Shown here: positions 59,686 to 64,000 of the stretch, piece by piece | How the letters are laid out: every line of letters begins with the position of its first letter | How positions within the stretch are numbered: position 1 is the stretch's first letter | Origin: Actinocorallia populi | GTDB lineage: Bacteria; Actinomycetota; Actinomycetes; Streptosporangiales; Streptosporangiaceae | Length of the DNA stretch: 64,000 bases | Reading direction: 5' to 3' | NCBI RefSeq assembly: GCF_002995495.1 | Contig: NZ_PVZV01000004.1 | Span: 1-64,000 of the forward strand | Notes under the pieces: model-generated | What the model was told of the DNA's origin: nothing | Seen by the model: only the letters and a program-made list of their open reading frames with translations | Databases searched by the model: none | Program-made: the position numbers and the translations under genes

Positions 59686-60606
59686 CTACCGCGACACGAC
59701 CTCGACCCCGTCCTCGGCGAGCCACTGAAGCACCTGGTCAACGGTAATGTCGAGGACCTCCGCATCCGGAACGGAGACAGAGACCCAACGGCTCCGTGCG
59801 ACAGCGAAGTCATGCCACACGAGCTTGAACGGCCTCGCCGCACCCCACCCGCCCAGCGTGCAGTCATGCAGGGCGCCGAGGTTCCATCCGAAGTAGCCGC
59901 CAGGTCCGTTGACCGCTTCACCGATGGCGCAGTAGAAGCCCTCGATATCGGTGACGTCGCGTCCGTCGAGGTGATAGACGGTGCCGGAGGGCTTGTCGGG
60001 CGTATCGCGCGGATGATGGAACAGCGCCGCACTTGCCCACTGGAGACGGGTTTCGCGGTCGTACCGCGCCCAGCCGCCGGGTTCGGCCGGACGACCGGCG
60101 CGCCAGAGCTCCCAGATCTGTCGCGCCTCCGCGGGTATCGGGTCGGCGATGGCGGCGTCGAAGGCCACGTCGAGCAGCCCGTCGCCCAGCACCGAAGGGC
60201 GAACATCGGCCACCGACGCCTGAAGAGAGGCCCCGACGGACGTCGCGGTGCCGTCATCGGCCACGCTGAAGACCGAGGCGAGGATCCGGCGGCGCCACAG
60301 GGCGCCGCCGGGATTCCCGGCCCCCCGGGCGAGCGCGTCCAGCGCCCGCCGCAGAGGCGGCTCAGGACGGCATCCGAGCAGCATCGCCGGTCGAAGGACG
60401 GACTCCTCGAACACGTCCGGGCATCCGACGCCATCCGCCGAAGGCCCAGGGGGCACATCAACGAACAACCCGTCGATATCGGCACATGCCGCAATCGCAG
60501 TGTCCGGTTCGCCCATGGTGTATTCATCGACCAGCAGCCAGCGAAGCGGCACCGACTCGTCCCAGCGCCACCGCAGCTCGCCCGGCGTCTTCTCGTCATC
60601 GGGCAC
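59686..60606 (-). CDS. Barstar-domain protein with long N-terminal region
   Basis: 306 aa. The C-terminal ~90 residues are a barstar (barnase inhibitor) domain: VYHLDGRDVTDIEGFYCAIG and GYFGWNLGALHDCTLGG carry the family pattern (hydrophobic-D-x-x-G-F..., Y-F-G-x-N-L-x-A-L-x-D). The first ~190 residues, with RWLLVDEYTMGEPDTAIAACADIDGLF, are not recognised. No barnase-like RNase gene is next to it. It may neutralise RNase toxins from elsewhere, such as polymorphic toxins. Confidence 0.8.
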   Translation of the reverse strand: MPDDEKTPGELRWRWDESVPLRWLLVDEYTMGEPDTAIAACADIDGLFVDVPPGPSADGVGCPDVFEESVLRPAMLLGCRPEPPLRRALDALARGAGNPGGALWRRRILASVFSVADDGTATSVGASLQASVADVRPSVLGDGLLDVAFDAAIADPIPAEARQIWELWRAGRPAEPGGWARYDRETRLQWASAALFHHPRDTPDKPSGTVYHLDGRDVTDIEGFYCAIGEAVNGPGGYFGWNLGALHDCTLGGWGAARPFKLVWHDFAVARSRWVSVSVPDAEVLDITVDQVLQWLAEDGVEVVSR

Positions 60607-60811
60607 CGAGCCGCCCCTCCCGTCGCGACCTGTAATGCACCGTCCGGATTCAGGGAAAGTCTTCCACCCGAATCCGGACCCAGGCGTCAGAACAAGGCCA
60701 GCACGATCAGAGGGAGCTCATGGATGCTCGACATGCAGCAGTTCAATACCCAAGGCACGTTCTGTGATTAACCTATTACGGCTTGCGCTCTCGCCAGCGA
60801 CATAAGAAATC

Positions 60812-60817
60812 TATTAT
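60812..60817 (+). promoter_or_regulatory. -10 element (TATTAT) of a leaderless toxin promoter
   Basis: TATTAT lies 7 nt before the ATG of the toxin gene (60825); no ribosome site is present, so the mRNA should be leaderless. Confidence 0.6.
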
Positions 60818-60824
60818 GCTGGCC

Positions 60825-61196
60825 ATGAAATGGACCATCGTGATCGTTCCGGAGGTCGCCGAGTGGCTCCATGCTCTGCGCAAGAGCGACAGGCCTACCC
60901 TCGGTCTGATCACGGCCGCTCTCGACCAGCTGGCAGCCGAGGGGCCGGCACTGGGACGCCCCTTGGTGGACACGCTCACCGGTTCGAACCTGTCGAACAT
61001 GAAGGAACTGCGGCCAGGTTCCACCGGGCGCGGCGAGATGAGGATGCTCTTCGTCTTCGACCCTTGGCGCAACGCGGTCGTCCTCGTGGCCGGTGACAAA
61101 GCGGGTCGGTGGAAGAGTTGGTACCCGGCTGCGATGGAGGAAGCCGAGCAGAGGTACAGGCGACACCTCAAGGAACGGGGAAGACGAGATGGATGA
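60825..61196 (+). CDS. RelE/HigB-like toxin (second module)
   Basis: 123 aa. WTIVIVPEVAEWLHALRKSD...LAAEGPALGRPLVDTLTGS...MKELRPGSTGRGEMRMLFVFDPWRNAVVLVAGDK is the Gp49-like/RelE toxin pattern (K-E-L-R-x-G and R-x-x-F-V-F). An mRNA interferase is expected. First gene, with the antitoxin overlapping by 8 nt. Distinct in sequence from the toxin at 17333-17698. Confidence 0.87.
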   Translation: MKWTIVIVPEVAEWLHALRKSDRPTLGLITAALDQLAAEGPALGRPLVDTLTGSNLSNMKELRPGSTGRGEMRMLFVFDPWRNAVVLVAGDKAGRWKSWYPAAMEEAEQRYRRHLKERGRRDG

Positions 61197-61521
61197 GGTC
61201 ACTTGGGACGAGCTTCGCAAAGAGCTCATCGAGCCCGAGGATGAGCCGCTCATCGAAGAGCAGCGCCGGCGACTGATCGCCCGCCAACGTGCCTACAAAC
61301 TCGTCGAAGCTCGTCAACGGCGTGGGCTCCGGCAGATCGACATCGCCGAGGTGATGGGCGTCTCCCAAGCGCGGGTCTCCCAGATCGAACATGGCGTGAT
61401 CTCCGAGGTCGCGACCCTCGCCGCTTATGTCGCGGCACTCGGCGGGCAACTCAAGGTCGTCGCTGATTTCGGCGACGACACCATGGTGCTCGACGTCCCA
61501 GGAGGCAAGCGCGCCTCATGA
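61189..61521 (+). CDS. XRE-family antitoxin (second module)
   Basis: 110 aa. An acidic N-terminus (IEPEDEPLIEEQRR) probably wraps the toxin; the XRE helix-turn-helix is at about 50-75 (GLRQIDIAEVMGVSQARVSQIE); GGQLKVVADFGDDTM closes it. ATG overlaps the toxin gene. Pairs with the preceding toxin to form a HigBA-like module. Confidence 0.88.
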   Translation: MDEVTWDELRKELIEPEDEPLIEEQRRRLIARQRAYKLVEARQRRGLRQIDIAEVMGVSQARVSQIEHGVISEVATLAAYVAALGGQLKVVADFGDDTMVLDVPGGKRAS

Positions 61522-61566
61522 CCGGAGCGTAGAGCGGCGGTGGCCGGTGTCGGCGTCCAGGGTGTC

Positions 61567-62316
61567 TTACGCGGTCGGTGCTGCGGTCGGCTGTTCATCG
61601 CCGCCGGGTGGGGCGTGCTCTCGGCGGCGCTTGACGAACCGTGCCCGTTCCTCCGGGGGCAGCCGTTCGGTCGCGTGCCGGACGGTGATGCGCGGCAGTT
61701 CGGGGGCGTGCCGGTCGAGGAAGTCCACCAGCGCCCGCTCGTCGTGGCGGCTGATCTCCCGCAGCATCCATCCCAGCGCTTTGTGGATCAGGGGCTCCGG
61801 ATCGCGGCGCAGCGTGAGGACCAGCTCGAACGTCGGCTCGTGGCGGCCGGCGCGGATCAGCGCCAGGGTGGCCACCACGGCGATCCGCCGTTCCCACAGC
61901 GAGGTCGAAGCGGCGAGCCGGTCCAGGACGTCCGACGCCGACTCCAGCAGCCACGGCCCCAGCACGACCGGTGCGGAGCCGTCCACCAGGTCCCAGTTGT
62001 CCACATGGCCGGTGCGCGCCAGGTAGAAGTCCACCAGCGCACCGCGGTCGGCGCCGCGGGCCGTGCGCACCTGCTCGGCGAGGACCAGCAGTCCGGCGAA
62101 ACGCTCGTCATGGACCCTGCTGCGCAGCAGCGAGTCCACTTCGTCCAGCGTCAGGTCCCGGTAGGTCCGGGCCAGCCCGCGCAGCACGGGGACCCGTACG
62201 CCGAGCAGTTCGTCGCCGTCCGCGGGAGCGAGCACCCTCTCCTGCTGGGCGCGCACCCGAGGCTCGGCCAGTTCGCGCAACTCGGCCCGCAACCGCTCAA
62301 GAGGTGCATCCGCCAT
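61567..62316 (-). CDS. AlkD-type DNA alkylation repair protein
   Basis: 249 aa of HEAT-like helical repeats. GHVDNWDLVDGSAP contains the conserved Trp and Asp of AlkD glycosylases that excise N3- and N7-alkylpurines; RDPEPLIHKALGWMLREIS and RVTVRHATERLP-like ends are typical. ATG at 62316 has TATCGT 6 nt upstream and no ribosome site, so a leaderless mRNA is probable; the in-frame start seven codons earlier is unlikely. The C-terminus ends in a Pro/Gly/Ala-rich tail. Confidence 0.9.
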   Translation of the reverse strand: MADAPLERLRAELRELAEPRVRAQQERVLAPADGDELLGVRVPVLRGLARTYRDLTLDEVDSLLRSRVHDERFAGLLVLAEQVRTARGADRGALVDFYLARTGHVDNWDLVDGSAPVVLGPWLLESASDVLDRLAASTSLWERRIAVVATLALIRAGRHEPTFELVLTLRRDPEPLIHKALGWMLREISRHDERALVDFLDRHAPELPRITVRHATERLPPEERARFVKRRREHAPPGGDEQPTAAPTA

Positions 62317-62322
62317 ATCTGG

Positions 62323-62328
62323 ACGATA
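62323..62328 (-). promoter_or_regulatory. -10 element (TATCGT) of a leaderless promoter
   Basis: TATCGT on the minus strand lies 6 nt before the ATG of the alkylation repair gene. Confidence 0.45.
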
Positions 62329-62382
62329 GTGCAGCACGCAGCCGCCGTCTCGGAGAGCGGCGCACGGCAGGCCGGGACAAGG

Positions 62383-62856
62383 TCAGAGCGGTCCGAAGTA
62401 GTCGTGAGGGTCCGCGTCGGATTCCAGTGCGGACAGGATGCCGAGGAGTTGCCGCTCTTCGTACCGGAAGTGGGATTCCATGATCGCCGAGATCCCGTCG
62501 AGGTGGAGTGCCACTTCGCTCACCGGGGCGTCCGAGGCGAGCACGCGTTCGAGCCGGCCGAGCAGGGACGCGATCATCCCGTGGTCCTGCTCGAGTTTCC
62601 CGATCGTCGGGCGCAGCTCCGGATGGCGCGCGGACAACTCGGGGAAGAGCGCGACGTCCTCGCTCACATGGTGCCTGCTGAGGGCGGCACAGAATCCCTT
62701 GCAGTACAGCAGGAGGTCGGCCCGTGCCGAAGCGGGGTCCTCTCCGTCACCGGCGAGGGAATCTCGCACGAGTCGCAGTGCTCGGCGCAGCCGCTCGTGC
62801 GCGGCCGTCATCTCACGATTCCAGGCGATGAGCCTGTTCTTCTCGCCCTCACTCAT
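62383..62856 (-). CDS. Hemerythrin-like domain protein
   Basis: 157 aa four-helix bundle. Candidate di-iron ligands: His in AHERLRRAL, His and Glu in RHHVSEDVALFPE, His in EQDHGMI, and His-x-x-x-Glu in HFRYEERQLL. It may sense or carry O2/NO. The ATG at 62856 has no ribosome site of its own; a ten-codon open frame with a good site (AGGAAGGTGG) ends 8 nt inside the gene and could supply ribosomes. Confidence 0.83.
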   Translation of the reverse strand: MSEGEKNRLIAWNREMTAAHERLRRALRLVRDSLAGDGEDPASARADLLLYCKGFCAALSRHHVSEDVALFPELSARHPELRPTIGKLEQDHGMIASLLGRLERVLASDAPVSEVALHLDGISAIMESHFRYEERQLLGILSALESDADPHDYFGPL

Positions 62857-62881
62857 GCGTGAGGAGCAGGGAAAGGGCCAT
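62849..62881 (-). CDS. Possible leader peptide MALSLLLTHE of the hemerythrin gene
   Basis: ATG GCC CTT TCC CTG CTC CTC ACG CAT GAG TGA. It has a good ribosome site (AGGAAGGTGG) that the downstream gene lacks, and its stop overlaps the hemerythrin start by 8 nt, as for translational coupling. Four of the ten codons are Leu. May be chance. Confidence 0.35.
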   Translation of the reverse strand: MALSLLLTHE

Positions 62882-63025
62882 GACGACCACCTTCCTGGTC
62901 CCACGCCTCCATGCCTGACACAGTCCGCCACCGGCACGCGACGCTGCCTTCACTCTAGAGGAAGCGGCACCCGAACCGAACGGGAGAGCTACAAAACGCC
63001 GCATCCGGCAGAGGGCAGAAGCGCC

Positions 63026-63217
63026 TCAGATTCGGTCGCGGAGGCGGCGGGTGAAGGCGGCCCATTCGGTGCGGGTGAACTCCAGGACGGGGCCGCTGTC
63101 CTCGGCCTTACTGTCGCGGACGCCGACAGTACGTGCTGTGGAGCGGCCGACTTCAACGCAGTCGGCACCGGGGTCGCTGTGGCGGGATTTCCGCCAACCG
63201 CGGTACTGCTGGGTCAT
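63026..63217 (-). CDS. DUF397 protein
   Basis: 63 aa. GWRKSRHSDPGADCVEVGRS and VGVRDSKAEDSGPVLEFTRTEWAAFTRRL define DUF397. Its ATG overlaps the stop of the HTH/DUF5753 gene by 4 nt: the intact regulator-partner arrangement, in contrast to the broken one at 17.9-18.6 kb. Such pairs act in development or antibiotic production, with the DUF397 protein affecting the regulator. Confidence 0.92.
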   Translation of the reverse strand: MTQQYRGWRKSRHSDPGADCVEVGRSTARTVGVRDSKAEDSGPVLEFTRTEWAAFTRRLRDRI

Positions 63218-64000
63218 CCGTGCGTTCCTGTCTCGTGTGAGATGTGGTCGGCGATCTCTTCGAGCATCGCCAGGCTTGCTACCTCTGATAGTGCCTCATC
63301 TCGCACCGTTTCATAGCGGTGTACGTGGTGTGCGACTTCCGCAGGGTCGGTGTACATGACGTCTGCGGAAGTCGTTTCCGACACGGCCATGGCCGTGTCG
63401 GCCGGGTCGATGAAGGTGAGGAGCTTGATCTGTCTCATCGGCCATGGGATGCGGGTCCGGCCCGTTCGGAAAGGAAGGACTCGGACGGTCAGCCGGGCAT
63501 GCTGATGGGACAGGCCGACGATGTGCTTCAGCTGACGTGCCATCAGGTGGGCCGGGATGTTGAATCGGCGAAGCCCGATCTCGTCGACGATCACTTCGTA
63601 TGAAGGTCCATTTTCCCGGAAGACGGTGGCTTGGCGGCGTAGCCGTGCTTCGATCATGCGTTCCGGAATGTAGGTGATCTGGTGTTCGGCTTGTTCTCGC
63701 TCTATCAGCGCCCGCGTGAACTCCGGTAGCTGCATCAGGCCGGGCATCGAACCGTAGTGGTATTCGCGGATCGTGGCGGCGCCGGACTCCAGGTCGGCGT
63801 AGAGGCGTTGGCGGTCGCCCATGGCGACGCCGTAGGCGTCCCACCAGCCTCGGGCGGCGGCCTCGCGGGCGATGCGGAGGATCTGGGCGCGTTTCTCCTC
63901 GGTGGGCTCCAGGAGGTCGAGGAGGTCCATGACCTCGGCGAGGTCGGGGCGGACCTGGGCGTTCTCCAGGCGGGAGATCTTCATGCGGGACCGGTGGAAC
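63214..64000 (-). CDS. HTH/DUF5753 (Scr1-type) regulator, 5' end outside the window
   Basis: At least 257 residues seen; the frame is open to the window edge (…HRSRMKISRLENAQVRPD), which is the end of an XRE-type helix-turn-helix. The DUF5753 domain follows (REYHYGSMPGLMQLPEFTRALI...VIVDEIGLRR...LKHIVGLSHQHARLTVRVLPF...LLTFIDPADTAMAV). The rest of the HTH lies beyond 64000. Coupled to the DUF397 gene. Putative ligand-sensing regulator; target unknown. Confidence 0.9.
   Translation of the reverse strand, partial: FHRSRMKISRLENAQVRPDLAEVMDLLDLLEPTEEKRAQILRIAREAAARGWWDAYGVAMGDRQRLYADLESGAATIREYHYGSMPGLMQLPEFTRALIEREQAEHQITYIPERMIEARLRRQATVFRENGPSYEVIVDEIGLRRFNIPAHLMARQLKHIVGLSHQHARLTVRVLPFRTGRTRIPWPMRQIKLLTFIDPADTAMAVSETTSADVMYTDPAEVAHHVHRYETVRDEALSEVASLAMLEEIADHISHETGTHG

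Overview
The window is very GC-rich, tightly packed, and carries many four-base stop/start overlaps. The gene families point to a filamentous actinomycete, most likely Streptosporangiales / Thermomonosporaceae-like; this is inferred from family content and not from a marker gene. Pointers are the helix-turn-helix/DUF5753 + DUF397 gene pairs at both ends, the small HTH protein of the Gbn type, the DUF2617/DUF4247/DUF350 block, an ureE-less urease operon, the mycofactocin-type SDR, FdxA-DapC, and leaderless promoters (TAnnnT 6-7 nt before an ATG). No rRNA, tRNA, CRISPR array or intact prophage was seen.

Layout. 1-6.4 kb: a proline-tailed membrane protein, two STAS proteins, a 2-hydroxyacid dehydrogenase, a small HTH protein, two exported proteins, a soluble HExxH peptidase, and a shrunken MshC/CysRS-like protein. 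6.4-10.1 kb: a methyltransferase, a crotonase, a stand-alone SH3-like domain, FdxA and DapC. 10.1-15.7 kb: a block of co-oriented, mostly overlapping genes: DUF2617, DUF4247, a two-TM protein, DUF350, a membrane spermidine-synthase-like protein, YbjN, an HtrA-like protease and a second DUF2617. 15.8-20 kb: an LCAD-type acyl-CoA dehydrogenase, a HigBA-like toxin/antitoxin pair, an IS256 remnant fused to the tail of a DUF5753 regulator, DUF397, and a mycofactocin-type SDR.

20-25 kb: a metal-linked region. A His-rich protein, an AhpD-like protein and two MFS exporters are associated with three CsoR-type ATACCCC/GGGGTAT operators. 25.4-38.5 kb: a 46-aa membrane peptide, a secreted protein-arginine deiminase lipoprotein, an AraC regulator overlapping an MFS gene antisense, TetR/MFS with a four-box operator, an F420-type oxidoreductase, a NarL-type two-component pair divergent from an ABC exporter, a lipoprotein, and a secreted PI-PLC; the last two share a 34-bp upstream element.

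38.6-50 kb: nitrogen and nickel. Urea transporter, ureA, a His-tailed CbiX-like protein, ureBCFGD, two crcB genes, a FUSC transporter, DUF1275 and amt. Urea would be imported and hydrolysed. The CbiX-like protein lies inside the urease operon where no UreE is present and is a candidate nickel chaperone. Amt carries Glu in place of the first pore His.

50-58 kb: lipid/steroid catabolism, with two acyl-CoA dehydrogenases and a FabG-type SDR, a TAT-exported cholesterol oxidase behind a KstR-like box, an AhpD-like protein, a DapB-like NAD(P) protein and a secreted GDSL lipase, then a Ser/Thr kinase-WD40 pseudogene. 58-64 kb: a PAS histidine kinase, a barstar-domain protein, a second HigBA-like pair from a leaderless promoter, AlkD, a hemerythrin protein with a possible leader peptide, DUF397, and a truncated HTH/DUF5753 gene running off the window.
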